From an uncultured bacterium (lineage in GTDB: Bacteria; Planctomycetota; UBA1135; GCA-002686595), in contig CALJGV010000011.1 in assembly GCA_938075305.1 (NCBI GenBank), forward strand, positions 1 through 64,000: 64,000 bases of DNA, given 5' to 3'. This document shows, one piece after another, positions 43,702-52,676 of this stretch (position 1 is the stretch's first letter; every line of letters starts with the position of its first letter). The position numbers and the translations under genes are program-made. Below the pieces are notes generated by a model. That model saw only the letters and a program-made list of their open reading frames with translations, was not told the DNA's origin and ran no database searches.

Positions 43702-46260
43702 ATGTCTCGACTTCTCTCCCTCATCCTCGTTGCGCTCGCGACGCTCGTCCCCGCGAGCGCCCAGTCCGTCAAGGTCAAGCTCTTCTCGAAGGCCGCCGGA
43801 GACGACGTGCTCGTGGCGATCCAGATCCGGCCGTCCTTCGGCTGCTGGGTCTACGACCAGGGGGACCCCAGCGAGGTTGGGGGACTGCCGACCACGGTGA
43901 CCCTCGGGGAGCTCGAGGGCGCTGAATGGACCGAGGTCTGGTACCCCGAGCCCAAGGTGAAGCCCGACGAGGGCTACGGACCAGCGCGCGTCTTCGACAA
44001 GAAGACCTACCTGTTCGCCGCCGCCAGGGGCGCCGCGGCCGCCGGCGTCGACGCCGGCGCAGTGGGCGCTCTGGTCGCGGGGCAGGTGTGCGACGAGAAC
44101 CAGTGCCTCCCCTTCGAGGAGGACCTCGAGACCCTCGGGGCCGGGCCGGAGTCGGTCTGGGAGGGCTTCCCCGAGTCGCTGCTGGCCGAGCCCGAGGAGG
44201 ACCCGCTGACTTGGAGCCCTGACTTCGGCGACGAGGCGGCGGCGGCGCGGGCGTTCGCGAGGGTGCTCGACGGGGACGACGGCGAGATCGTCGAGCTCGT
44301 GGTGCAGGTGGCGACGCCGGAGCACTGGCACATGTACCACGGCCCCACCGCCGAGGACATGGGTCCGGGGATCGGGACCCCGACCACCGTCACCGTCGAG
44401 GGCGGCAACGTGGACTGGGAAGACGAGGTCCAGTACCCCGAGCCCTTCCGCTACGTGCAGGACGCCTCGGACGAGGAGAAGGGATGGCTCTGGGCCCACG
44501 AGGGCCTCTTCCACTTCGCCCTCCGCGGCGAGGCCTTCGACGAATTCGACCCGGGTGATGTCGAGGTCAGCCTCGACGGCCAGTCCTGCGACGACGGCGC
44601 CTGCCTCCCGGTGAACTTCTCCGGCATCGAGGTCGTGGGGGCCGGCTCGGACGCCCTGTTCGCGGCGGCCTTCGCCACCTGGACCCTCCCGCAGACGGCC
44701 AGCGGCGGGGCAGGGGCGGCCATGGGACCCGGCGCTGTTCCCGATGCCGGGAGTGGCACTGGCACTGGCGCGGGCGCCGAGACCGAGACCGACGCCGGGG
44801 CGGTCGTCGGAGCGGCGGAGTCGACGCCCACGGTCGAGGCCCCCCCGGCCGACAGCGAGAAGCGCTCCTTCGGCCAGGAGACCGAGAGCGAGGGCCTGCT
44901 CGAGTTCATCCTGCTGGCCATCGGCGCGGGGCTCTTCACCCTGCTGATGCCCTGCACCTACCCGATGATCCCCATCACGATCTCGTTCTTCACCAAGCAG
45001 GCGGACGAGAAGGGCGGCAACGCGCTCCTGCTCGCCTCGGTGTACGGGCTCGGAATCGTGCTGATGTTCGTGCTGCTGGGGGTCGTCGCCGGGCCCCTGC
45101 TGGTGCCCTTCGCCACGCACTACGTGACGAACCTGTTCATCGGCGTCCTGTTCGTGGTCTTCGCCCTGGCGCTCTTCGGGGCGATCACGCTCAACCCGCC
45201 CCAGTTCCTCATGGGCGCCGCGGGCAAGGCCAGCGGCACGGGCGGGATCTACGGCGTCTTCCTCATGGGCCTGACCCTGGTGATCACGAGCTTCACCTGC
45301 ACCGGTCCCTTCGTCGGCACCCTGATCGCCGCCGGCGCCAGCGGCGGCGTGATGCGCATCGTGATCGGAATGGGGGTCTTCGGAGCGACCATGGCGGCGC
45401 CGTTCGTCGTCCTGGCGCTGATCCCCAGCCGCCTCAGCGCGATCCCGTCGGCGGGCGGGTGGATGAACACGCTCAAGGTCTTCATGGGCTTCGTCGAGCT
45501 CGCGGCGGCGCTGAAGTTCTTCTCCAACGCGGACATCGCCCTGCAGGCCGGCTGGCTGCCGCGCGAGGTCTTCCTGATGATGTGGGCGGCCATCGGCCTG
45601 GCCGCGGCGATGTACCTGTTCGGTCGCATCAATCTGAAGGGAGAGTCCCCCGACGGCGAGATCGGACCGGGCCGGCTCTGCGGCGGTCTGGTGACCCTGA
45701 TCGCCTCCGCTTACTGCTTCATGGGAGTCCTCGGGTACCACCTCGACGAGACCATCATGTCGGCCATGGCGCCGCCGCCCGAGTACTCCCGGGGCCTCGT
45801 GGAGACCCACAAGGCCGAGGTCGTCAGCGGCGGCAGCAGCCTGGCCCTCCCCGCGGGCGTCAAGCGCCAGGGCGGATCGCTGGTGGTCGTGGACGACTAC
45901 GACCTGGCCCTGAAGGTTGCGCGAGAGCGCGGGCTGGGTGTGCTGGTGAACTTCACCGGCCACACGTGAGTGGTCTGCCGCAAGATGGAGGTCTCCATCT
46001 TCCCCAAGCCTGAAGTCCGCGCCCTGAAGCAGCGCTGGGTCGAGGCCCGGCTCCACTCCGATGCCCATGACCTCGCGCTCAGGGAGCGCATCGCGGGCCT
46101 GATCGAAACCCTCGCGGGCAGCCCCGCCCAGCCCATCTACGTTGCGGTGGACCCCGCAACGGAGGAAGAGATCAACCGCTTCAAGGGCGGGACCATCAAG
46201 GACTGGTCGCCGTTCGTCGAGTTCATGACAGCGGTGACTGAGGACCTCGAGTCCCGCTGA
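43702..46260 (+). CDS. dsbD: DsbD-family thiol:disulfide reductase, selenoprotein (Sec in C-terminal thioredoxin domain)
   Basis: Read through one UGA (45967-45969), the gene gives 852 residues. After a signal peptide come two tandem DsbD-alpha-like domains with C-x4-C pairs (Cys130/135 and Cys296/301), an Ala/Glu-rich linker, the membrane domain (about 401-640) with redox cysteines Cys418 (LLMPCTYPM) and Cys533 (SFTCTGPF), and a C-terminal thioredoxin domain. The UGA is codon 756 in NFTGHT-U-VVC-RKME; DsbD has FTGYT-C-VNC-RKME, so UGA replaces the first active-site cysteine. After it the thioredoxin domain continues for 96 residues to TGA 46258-46260. DsbD carries electrons from cytosolic thioredoxin to periplasmic proteins such as TlpA. 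A SECIS-like hairpin follows the UGA. Confidence 0.88.
45982..46001 (+). promoter_or_regulatory. Candidate bacterial SECIS element in dsbD
   Basis: AAGATGGA (45982-45989) pairs perfectly with TCCATCTT (45994-46001) around a GGTC loop. The loop starts 20 nt after the UGA. GGUC is also the apical loop of the E. coli fdhF SECIS, about 18 nt after its UGA. The stem lies inside coding sequence for RKMEVSIFP, so codon choice as well as protein sequence would have to support it. Confidence 0.75.
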
Positions 46261-46282
46261 CACCCCCCCGCTCGCGTCGCCT

Positions 46283-46296
46283 CGGGGCTTGCCCCG
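46283..46296. terminator. Short GC hairpin between convergent dsbD and protease genes
   Basis: CGGGG (46283-46287) pairs with CCCCG (46292-46296) around CTTG. The hairpin sits in the 47-bp gap between the dsbD stop and the stop of the convergent protease gene. It is short and lacks a T tract. Confidence 0.4.
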
Positions 46297-46307
46297 GGTG
46301 CTGGCGC

Positions 46308-48851
46308 CTACTGGGCCACGCCCGTCACGTTGATCGTGAAGGGAGACGGCGCGTTCGCGGCGTCGTGCTCCACGTCCAGGGTGGCGTTCTTCACGCCCGC
46401 GCCGCTCCTGGGCGCGAAGCGCAGGCGGTACTGGATCGTGTCCCCCGCCTGCATGGTCGCGTCGCCCAGGCAGCTCGCGTCCACCCGGCTCCGCATGATG
46501 TTGGCCACCTGCGGGTGGAAGCCCAGGTCGACGCTGTTCATGCCCCCGCAGGAGTGGCAGTAGCTCATGAGCGTGCCCAGGCTGCACGAGGTGCCGCCCG
46601 TGCAGTTGGTGGTGCAGGTGTCGATGGGCGGGCAGTACTCGTGGGTGTGCTCGGCGCCGAAGTTGTGCCCCAGCTCGTGGGCCACCACCACGAAGTCCCA
46701 GGTGAAGCTCCCGGGGTTGCCGGTCCAGGTCCCCCAGTCGATGTTCCCGTTCATGTTGCCGCTGACCCCGTAGGCGAAGTTCGGGCTGCACAGCACGTTC
46801 ACGTAGGCCACGCCGCCACCCAGGTCCGCGCCGGACATGAAGTGCGCGAGGTCGGCGGAGACGGGCCACCCCGAGCTGTTCCAGCTGCTGCGGAACTCGC
46901 TCAGGAGCGCCCCCGCGCTGGCGCCGAGGTCGGGCGCGGTCCAGGGGTCGGCCGAGGTGGAGTGGAGGCCGAGGTAAGCGATCGAGAGGGTCGTCTGGAC
47001 GTGCTCGAAGTAGACGTCGCTGATGGCGGCGATGAGCCCGGTGACGTAGGCCGTGGCGTCCGGCGCGTTCCCGAACTTCTGGAAGAACTGCCAGTCCGTC
47101 TCGATGGCCAGGCGGCACGCGGTGACGGTCACCAGGCCTGAGGTGGGGGGATCCTCTCCGCCCCCGGACGTGATGGGGCCGGGGCCCGTGCCGCCGGGAT
47201 CCGTGGGGCCCGACTGCGAGGGGAGCGATACGCCGGGCGCGAGCTCCATGCCGGCGCAGAGGGGCGGACGGGCCCCCGGGGCGAGGGCCAGGAGGTCGTC
47301 CTCGTGGACGAGCCGGCAGCTGGCGGGCGCGCCGCCGGAGGCGGGGGTCTCGGTGGTGAGGTGGATGAAGCGGCCGTCCTCGAAGGGTAGCTCGATCCAG
47401 CCCTCGGGCCCGTCCTCGCGTAGCGCCAGGAAGACCCGGCTCCCCGGGAGCTCGAGTGCCTCGCCGGTCCAGGTCGAGAGGTCCGCGAGGGCTCCCGTGA
47501 GGCCCCCGGGCACCGGGGCACCGTCGATGGCGAGCACGGCATCGCGGGCGACGGGGAGGGGGATCCGGTCGAGCTCCAGGGTCACGTCTCCCCCGCCTGG
47601 GACAGGAAAGCCGTGGAGGCGGACGTGGTCGAAGTACTCGAGATCCGCAAGGCTCGCGGGGTCGACGGCGACCTCGAGGCCGGGGCGGGACGTCGAGGCG
47701 GACGCGCCAAGGGCGGCGGCGCGGACGAAGGGGGCGGCGAGGTCGACCGTCTCCCCGGGCGCGGACATGGAGGCGACCACCATCTCTCCGCCCTCGAAGC
47801 TGGCGGCCTCCACCTCCAGGGAGAAGTCGGTGGCGTCGAGGCCGCTGAAGGTCGGCTGACCCAGGAGCATGTCGGCTCCGCCCTGGTTCGCGAGCACGAG
47901 GAGCGTCCCGGTGGTGGCGGCGCCCCCGTTGGTCGTGGTGCCGAGGTCGATCGTTCCCCCCGGGGAGAGCGTCGTCTCGAGGCCGGTGCTCGGCCCGTGG
48001 CTCGCCGAGAAGAGCGGCGTCGGTGAGGCCTCGTCATCGACGATCGTCAGCACGTGCCCGGTGGGGCCCGCGAGGGCGAGCCGCGAGAGGTCGCCCCCGG
48101 AGAGGCTGAGCTGGACCGTCTCAGGCCCCTCCGACTCGGCGTCGTCGAGGACGTCCACGGTCACCGTGCGCGTCGTGCCCGACGGGGTGCCAGCGCTGAA
48201 CTGGATCGGGGCGGCGGCGAAGGCCGCGTAGTCCGCGGTGGAGGTGGCGGTCCCGACGCCGGGGTCCACGGCGACCAGGTCGATGTCGAAGGCCAGGGTC
48301 GCGCCGACGGACAGCACGAGCTCCAGGTCCATGTCGTAGCTCGCCGTGGACTCGTCCGGGGTGGCGCTCGCGGCCTGGAGGAAGCGCACGTCGGCGGTCT
48401 CGGCGTCGGCGAGGCTGAGCACCGTCTCCGAGAGGTTGCCCAGGGAGGCGCCGGAGGCGTCGCTGAGGACCAGGCGGAGGGTCTCGGTGGCGCCCTCCGC
48501 GAGGCTGTCACCGAGGGCGGTCACGCGGACGAGGGAGGTGGCGCCGTTCGTGGTGCCCGGGGGGAAGACCACCTCGGTGCTGGCGAACGGCTGGTAGTCT
48601 GCGCCGCTGGTGGCCGAGCCGGAGAGCCCGTCGGAGACCGTGACGGAGACTGGCTGGGGGAGCTCGTTGAGGTCGGTGGTCAGCTCGACGGCGATGAAGA
48701 TCGAGCCGTCGTCCTCCCCGTGGCTCGAGGCGCCCGTGACGAAGCCCACGGTCGTCTCCGGCCCTGAGACCGAGACGCCTTCCATTCCGCACGAGGCGAG
48801 CCCGAGGGCTCCGGCGGCGACCAGGACGGGGATCCGATGCCACATACCCAT
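46308..48851 (-). CDS. Secreted reprolysin-like metalloprotease with Calx-beta repeats
   Basis: This 847-aa protein has a lipoprotein-type signal (LVAAGALGLASC, Cys21), two Calx-beta-like domains (about 35-150 and 155-272), a beta-rich middle and a Gly/Pro linker near 555-575. The metzincin zinc protease domain (about 580-790) has HELGHNFGAEH (725-735) with all three histidines and a Met-turn in LMSYCHSC. Cysteine pairs such as CPPIDTCTTNC suggest disulfides, so the product acts outside the cytoplasm. Calx-beta domains probably bind calcium and mediate adhesion. The C-terminus (about 800-847) resembles an ASPM/HYDIN-type immunoglobulin strand. Substrate unknown. Folding may depend on the adjacent dsbD, an inference from neighbourhood. 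Confidence 0.83.
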   Translation of the reverse strand: MGMWHRIPVLVAAGALGLASCGMEGVSVSGPETTVGFVTGASSHGEDDGSIFIAVELTTDLNELPQPVSVTVSDGLSGSATSGADYQPFASTEVVFPPGTTNGATSLVRVTALGDSLAEGATETLRLVLSDASGASLGNLSETVLSLADAETADVRFLQAASATPDESTASYDMDLELVLSVGATLAFDIDLVAVDPGVGTATSTADYAAFAAAPIQFSAGTPSGTTRTVTVDVLDDAESEGPETVQLSLSGGDLSRLALAGPTGHVLTIVDDEASPTPLFSASHGPSTGLETTLSPGGTIDLGTTTNGGAATTGTLLVLANQGGADMLLGQPTFSGLDATDFSLEVEAASFEGGEMVVASMSAPGETVDLAAPFVRAAALGASASTSRPGLEVAVDPASLADLEYFDHVRLHGFPVPGGGDVTLELDRIPLPVARDAVLAIDGAPVPGGLTGALADLSTWTGEALELPGSRVFLALREDGPEGWIELPFEDGRFIHLTTETPASGGAPASCRLVHEDDLLALAPGARPPLCAGMELAPGVSLPSQSGPTDPGGTGPGPITSGGGEDPPTSGLVTVTACRLAIETDWQFFQKFGNAPDATAYVTGLIAAISDVYFEHVQTTLSIAYLGLHSTSADPWTAPDLGASAGALLSEFRSSWNSSGWPVSADLAHFMSGADLGGGVAYVNVLCSPNFAYGVSGNMNGNIDWGTWTGNPGSFTWDFVVVAHELGHNFGAEHTHEYCPPIDTCTTNCTGGTSCSLGTLMSYCHSCGGMNSVDLGFHPQVANIMRSRVDASCLGDATMQAGDTIQYRLRFAPRSGAGVKNATLDVEHDAANAPSPFTINVTGVAQ

Positions 48852-48920
48852 CTCCCCTCGGCCGGGGAGGCGGGGGCCCTGAAGCCCTGTGGCCGGGGGG
48901 CCTCAAGCTGGGAGCGATTC

Positions 48921-48953
48921 CCCGGGGCGGGCGGCCGCAGGCCGCGCCCGGGC
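48921..48953. terminator. GC-rich hairpin downstream of sulfatase gene
   Basis: CGGCC at 48932-48936 pairs with GGCCG around GCA, extended outward by CCCGGG...CCCGGG pairing with a small bulge. It lies 15-47 bp after the sulfatase stop (minus strand) and upstream of the protease gene, where a terminator would separate the two. Confidence 0.4.
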
Positions 48954-48967
48954 CGCGCTCGAGGGCG

Positions 48968-50566
48968 TCAGTCGGTATCCAGCGCCGCTGCCTTCATCTC
49001 CCCCAGCCGGGTGGCCAGGCGGGCGATGCGCGCGGTGTGCTCGGGGGCCCCGAAGACGTTGGAGAGCTCGTCGGGGTCCTCCTGGAGGTCGTAGAACTCC
49101 CACTGGTCCAGGTCGTGGAAGTACATGAGCTTGTAGCGGTCCGTGCGGATGCCGTAGTGCTTGGCGACCTGGTGCGGGCCGGGGAACTCGAAGTACCGGT
49201 AGTAGATGGCGTCGCGCCAGTCCTCGGGGGTCTCGCCGTCGAGCACGGGGAGCAGGGAGCGACCCTGCATGTCCGCGGGGACCTCGGCGCCGGCGGCCTC
49301 CAGGAAGGTGGGCGCGTAATCGAGGTTCTGGATCAGGGCGTCGGAGGCGGTGCCGGCGGGGACCACGCCCGGCCAGCGGATGATGAAGGGCATCTCCAGG
49401 GACTCCTCGTACATCCAGCGCTTGTCGTACCAGCCGTGGTCGCCCAGGTAGAAGCCCTGGTCGGACGAGTAGATGACGATCGTGTTCTCGTCGAGGCCGT
49501 TCTCCGCGAGCCAGTCCACCAGGCGACCGACGCTCTCGTCCACGCCGCGCACGCAGCGCAGGTAGTTCTTCACATAGCGCTGGTACTTCCAGCGGACGAG
49601 GTCCTCGCCCTCGAGGTTGGCGGCGCGGAAGGCGGCGTTCCGAGGCCCGTAGGCGGCGTCCCAGAGGGCGCGTTGCTCGGGCGTCATGCGGTCCAGGTTG
49701 CGCTGGCCCGACGCGTCGAGGGAGCCGCCCTTCTTCGGGTCCGCGCCCTCCACCGGGGGGACGAAGAGGTCGTAGAACAGGTACATGTGCTCCGCGATCG
49801 TCATCTCGGAGCTGGCGGCGGCGCTCGAGTTGTCGGCGTGGTCGTCGAAGAGCGTCTCGGGCACCGGGAGGTCCATGTCCGCGTACAGGTCCAGGTGCCG
49901 GGCGGCGGGCATCCAGGTGCGGTGGGGCGCCTTGTGCTGGCACATGAGCAGCCACGGCTGCTCGCTGTCCTTGTTCCCCTCGAGCCACTCGAGGGCCAGG
50001 TCGGTGACGATGTCCGTGCAGTGGCCCTCCACGACGCGGGGGCCCTCGGCGCGCTTGAGACGGGGGTTGTAGTAGGCGCCCTGGCCGGGGAGCACGTCCC
50101 AGTAGTCGAAGCCCTGGGGGTCGCTGCCCAGGTGCCACTTGCCGATCATGGCCGTGGTGTAGCCCGCCGTCTTGAGCATCTTCGGGAAGGTCGGCTGGCC
50201 CCCGTCGAAGCGGTTGCCGTTGCGCCGGAAGCCGTTCACGTGGCTGTGCTTGCCCGTGAGGATCACCGCCCGGCTCGGCCCGCAGATGGAGTTGGTGCAG
50301 AAGGAGCGCCGGAAGACCATGCCCTCCTTGGCCAGCTGGTCGATGCGGGGCGTGGGGTCGACCTCCGCCAGTCGCCCGCCGTAGGCGCCGATGGCGTCGG
50401 TGGCGTGGTCATCGCTGAAGATGAACAGGATGTTGGGGCGGCTCCCCTTGGGGCCGCTCTCCTGGGCCGGCGCGGCGGCCAGGGCCGCGCTCGAGGCGGC
50501 GGCGCAGGTGAAGAGGGCCGCGAGGGAGGTGAGGAGGCGGGGGCTCTTGGAGGGGAACATGTCCAT
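48968..50566 (-). CDS. Secreted type I sulfatase
   Basis: This 532-aa protein is a formylglycine sulfatase. The signature is intact: Cys95 in SICGPSRAVILTG, to be converted to formylglycine by a maturation enzyme, and the metal site begins NILFIFSDDHATD (Asp52, Asp53). GYTTAMIGKWHLG and IVIYSSDQGFYLGDHGW complete the family core. The N-terminus is a signal peptide (RLLTSLAALFTCAAASSAALA). Planctomycetes carry many such enzymes for sulfated polysaccharides; the substrate here is unknown. Starts at 50566 and 50560 are both possible. No sulfatase-maturation gene lies in the window. Confidence 0.9.
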   Translation of the reverse strand: MDMFPSKSPRLLTSLAALFTCAAASSAALAAAPAQESGPKGSRPNILFIFSDDHATDAIGAYGGRLAEVDPTPRIDQLAKEGMVFRRSFCTNSICGPSRAVILTGKHSHVNGFRRNGNRFDGGQPTFPKMLKTAGYTTAMIGKWHLGSDPQGFDYWDVLPGQGAYYNPRLKRAEGPRVVEGHCTDIVTDLALEWLEGNKDSEQPWLLMCQHKAPHRTWMPAARHLDLYADMDLPVPETLFDDHADNSSAAASSEMTIAEHMYLFYDLFVPPVEGADPKKGGSLDASGQRNLDRMTPEQRALWDAAYGPRNAAFRAANLEGEDLVRWKYQRYVKNYLRCVRGVDESVGRLVDWLAENGLDENTIVIYSSDQGFYLGDHGWYDKRWMYEESLEMPFIIRWPGVVPAGTASDALIQNLDYAPTFLEAAGAEVPADMQGRSLLPVLDGETPEDWRDAIYYRYFEFPGPHQVAKHYGIRTDRYKLMYFHDLDQWEFYDLQEDPDELSNVFGAPEHTARIARLATRLGEMKAAALDTD

Positions 50567-50657
50567 GACCCTACAGGGATCCGCGGATGTCGTCCAAGCG
50601 GCACGGGCAGCCCAGCCCATGATCGCAGCGGGCTGCCCCGAGCGCTAAGTTGGCCCC

Positions 50658-51344
50658 ATGAGCGCTTCCAAGAGAGCCGCGGGTCGCCGCGCAGCAGACG
50701 TGGTGGAGACCGGACAGGACGTCGGGCTGGGGACCGGATCGACGGTGTTCTTCGCCCTCGAGCGGCTCGGCGAGCGGATCCGCGACGAGGGGCTCGTCAT
50801 CCGCGGCGTGCCGACCTCGGTGGACACCGAGACCAAGGCCCGGGAGTTCGGGATCCCCCTGGCGACCCTGGACGAGATCGAGCGCTTCGACGTCACCATC
50901 GACGGCGCGGACGAGATCGACGGGGACTACGCCATGATCAAGGGGGGCGGCGGGGCCCTCCTGCGGGAGAAGGTCGTCGCCGCCGCCACGGAGCACATGG
51001 TGGTCGTGGTGGGGCCGGACAAGGTCGTCGGGACCCTGGGGAGCACCTTCGACCTCCCGGTCGAGGTCGTCCCCTTCGCCCGGGCGGCCGTGGAGCGCGG
51101 GATTCGGGCCCTGGGTGGCGTCCCCGCCCTCCGGGACGCGGACGGGGCTCCCTACCTCACGGACAACGGCAACGAGATCCTCGACGTGCACTTCGAGCGG
51201 GGCATCGACGACGCTGCCGAGCTGGAGCTGGCCCTCGACGCCATCCCCGGGGTCGTGGAGTCCGGCCTCTTCATCGGTCTCGCCCGCACCCTGGTGGTGG
51301 GCCACGACGACGGCTCGGCGGACCTGCGGAAGAAAGGAGCGTAA
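50658..51344 (+). CDS. rpiA: Ribose-5-phosphate isomerase A
   Basis: This 228-aa protein is RpiA, interconverting ribose 5-phosphate and ribulose 5-phosphate. GLGTGSTVFFALERLGE (residues 23-39), DVTIDGADEIDGDYAMIKGGGGALLREK (78-105, with catalytic aspartates and lysine) and LTDNGNEILDV are all present. Length is normal. The C-terminus is short (ADLRKKGA), as usual. The gene is followed by the regulatory region of the first flagellar block. Confidence 0.93.
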   Translation: MSASKRAAGRRAADVVETGQDVGLGTGSTVFFALERLGERIRDEGLVIRGVPTSVDTETKAREFGIPLATLDEIERFDVTIDGADEIDGDYAMIKGGGGALLREKVVAAATEHMVVVVGPDKVVGTLGSTFDLPVEVVPFARAAVERGIRALGGVPALRDADGAPYLTDNGNEILDVHFERGIDDAAELELALDAIPGVVESGLFIGLARTLVVGHDDGSADLRKKGA

Positions 51345-51347
51345 GGA

Positions 51348-51372
51348 CTTTCCGGGTCCGGAAAGGTCTTCC
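51348..51372. promoter_or_regulatory. Candidate activator site upstream of fliK
   Basis: GGAA-AGGTC-TTCC at 51360-51372 matches the sites before flgF (GGAA-N5-TTCC). It overlaps a perfect 8-bp inverted repeat, CTTTCCGG and CCGGAAAG with a 2-bp spacer (51348-51365). It ends 43 nt before the sigma-54 promoter, the position expected for an enhancer-binding protein. Confidence 0.55.
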
Positions 51373-51415
51373 GCCTGAACGGACGCCACATCGCGCTGCA
51401 GGCGCCTGGGCGCGC

Positions 51416-51432
51416 TTGGCACGGCCATTGCT
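51416..51432 (+). promoter_or_regulatory. Sigma-54 promoter of fliK-flgD-flgE
   Basis: TTGGCACGGCCATTGCT fits the RpoN consensus TGGCACG-N4-TTGCW exactly, with GG near -24 and GC (51430-51431) near -12. The predicted start is about 51443, two bases before the first fliK ATG. Confidence 0.85.
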
Positions 51433-51444
51433 CCATGGCCGTCG

Positions 51445-52650
51445 ATGGAGTACTTGAAGTCCCATTCGAGTCTTCGTTCCATGGATATGGAAGGGCGGTC
51501 GCTCGGCACGGAGCGGCCGCCCACGTCCACCTCCCCTGGAGCGGGTCACCCCGGCGGATCGCCCGCCGCGGGGAGGTTCTCAGAGTACTTGGAGCTGAAG
51601 TCGGCCGAGGGGTCGACCGTGACGCGCCAGTCCCGTGAGGAGGTGGAGGACAACGTCGCCGCTCGCATTCGCGACGGTCGGACGGACTCCGCCAAGGAGG
51701 TCCGGCGCCGCGAGTCCGCGGTCCGGGACGACCAGCAGATCCGTGATGCCAGGGCGGACGCCGACCGCAGCGACGCCGCTCGCCAGGCGGACCGCGCCGG
51801 CGAACAGTCGGGTTCCAGCCGCCGGAGCGCCGAGTTCAGGCGCGGCCCGGAGGCGCCGTCAGGACGCCACGGCGGCAAGCTCTCCGGCCAGGAGAAGGCG
51901 GCGGGCTGGACCGATGCAGCCGACGCTGAGGGGGCCACCAGCGACCCCGAGGACGCCACCGAGGCGCCCTACGGCCCCACCATGGGGGCCCAGGCCCAGC
52001 AGCCCACCGGCCCGGTCACGCTCTCCACGGGCGCCGCCGCCGGACCCGCGCCATCCATCTCGGGGGTCTTCCGGGCCCCGGGGACGGGGCAGCCGGTGCC
52101 CGGCCTCGCCTCCGGCGGGAGCCGTCCGCCCGCGGCCGCCACCGCGGCGGGAACGCGAGTCGAGACCACCGCCAGCGCCCCCTCGAGCAAGGCCGCGCCG
52201 GCCCGTCCCTCCAGCTCATTGCAGCGCGCCGAGGCCATCCTCGAGCAGCTCAAGGTGCGGATCCAGGGCGGGGACCGGGAGGCCACCATCAACCTCAACC
52301 CCGTGGACCTCGGCCGCCTCAGGCTCCACGTGAAGGTGGACCAGGGCGCCGTCCACGCGTCCATCGCGGCCGAGAGCGCCGAGACGCTCGCGGTCCTCGA
52401 GGCCCACGCCCCCGAGCTGCGGGCCTGGCTGAGCCGCGACGGCGCGGAGAGCGTCGAGCTCGACCTGGGGCTGATGACCTCCGCCGAGGCGGACGCCCAG
52501 TCCCGCTCCGAGCAGGGCGAGGGCCAGCAGGGCTCCGGCTCGCGCCGGGGCCAGGGCAGCGACGGGCCAAGCCCCGTCGCCAGCCCGGAGGCGCTCCTCC
52601 ACCAACTTGCCACGCGCACCGCCGAGGGCGGTGTGGACCTCACCGCCTGA
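51445..52650 (+). CDS. fliK: Flagellar hook-length control protein FliK
   Basis: This 401-aa protein has a long, low-complexity N-terminal region (1-235), charged and rich in Arg/Asp/Glu (50-150) then in Ala/Pro/Ser, as expected for the ruler part of FliK. Residues about 240-345 are the conserved hook-control domain (KVRIQGGDREATINLNPVDLGRLRLHVKVDQG). FliK is secreted during hook assembly and switches export specificity. ATG 51445 lies 14 nt after the promoter GC; ATGs at 51481 and 51487 are alternatives with a short leader. No ribosome site is visible before any. First gene of the first flagellar block. Confidence 0.82.
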   Translation: MEYLKSHSSLRSMDMEGRSLGTERPPTSTSPGAGHPGGSPAAGRFSEYLELKSAEGSTVTRQSREEVEDNVAARIRDGRTDSAKEVRRRESAVRDDQQIRDARADADRSDAARQADRAGEQSGSSRRSAEFRRGPEAPSGRHGGKLSGQEKAAGWTDAADAEGATSDPEDATEAPYGPTMGAQAQQPTGPVTLSTGAAAGPAPSISGVFRAPGTGQPVPGLASGGSRPPAAATAAGTRVETTASAPSSKAAPARPSSSLQRAEAILEQLKVRIQGGDREATINLNPVDLGRLRLHVKVDQGAVHASIAAESAETLAVLEAHAPELRAWLSRDGAESVELDLGLMTSAEADAQSRSEQGEGQQGSGSRRGQGSDGPSPVASPEALLHQLATRTAEGGVDLTA

Positions 52651-52676
52651 CACCCCAACCCCACCAGCAGGCCACC

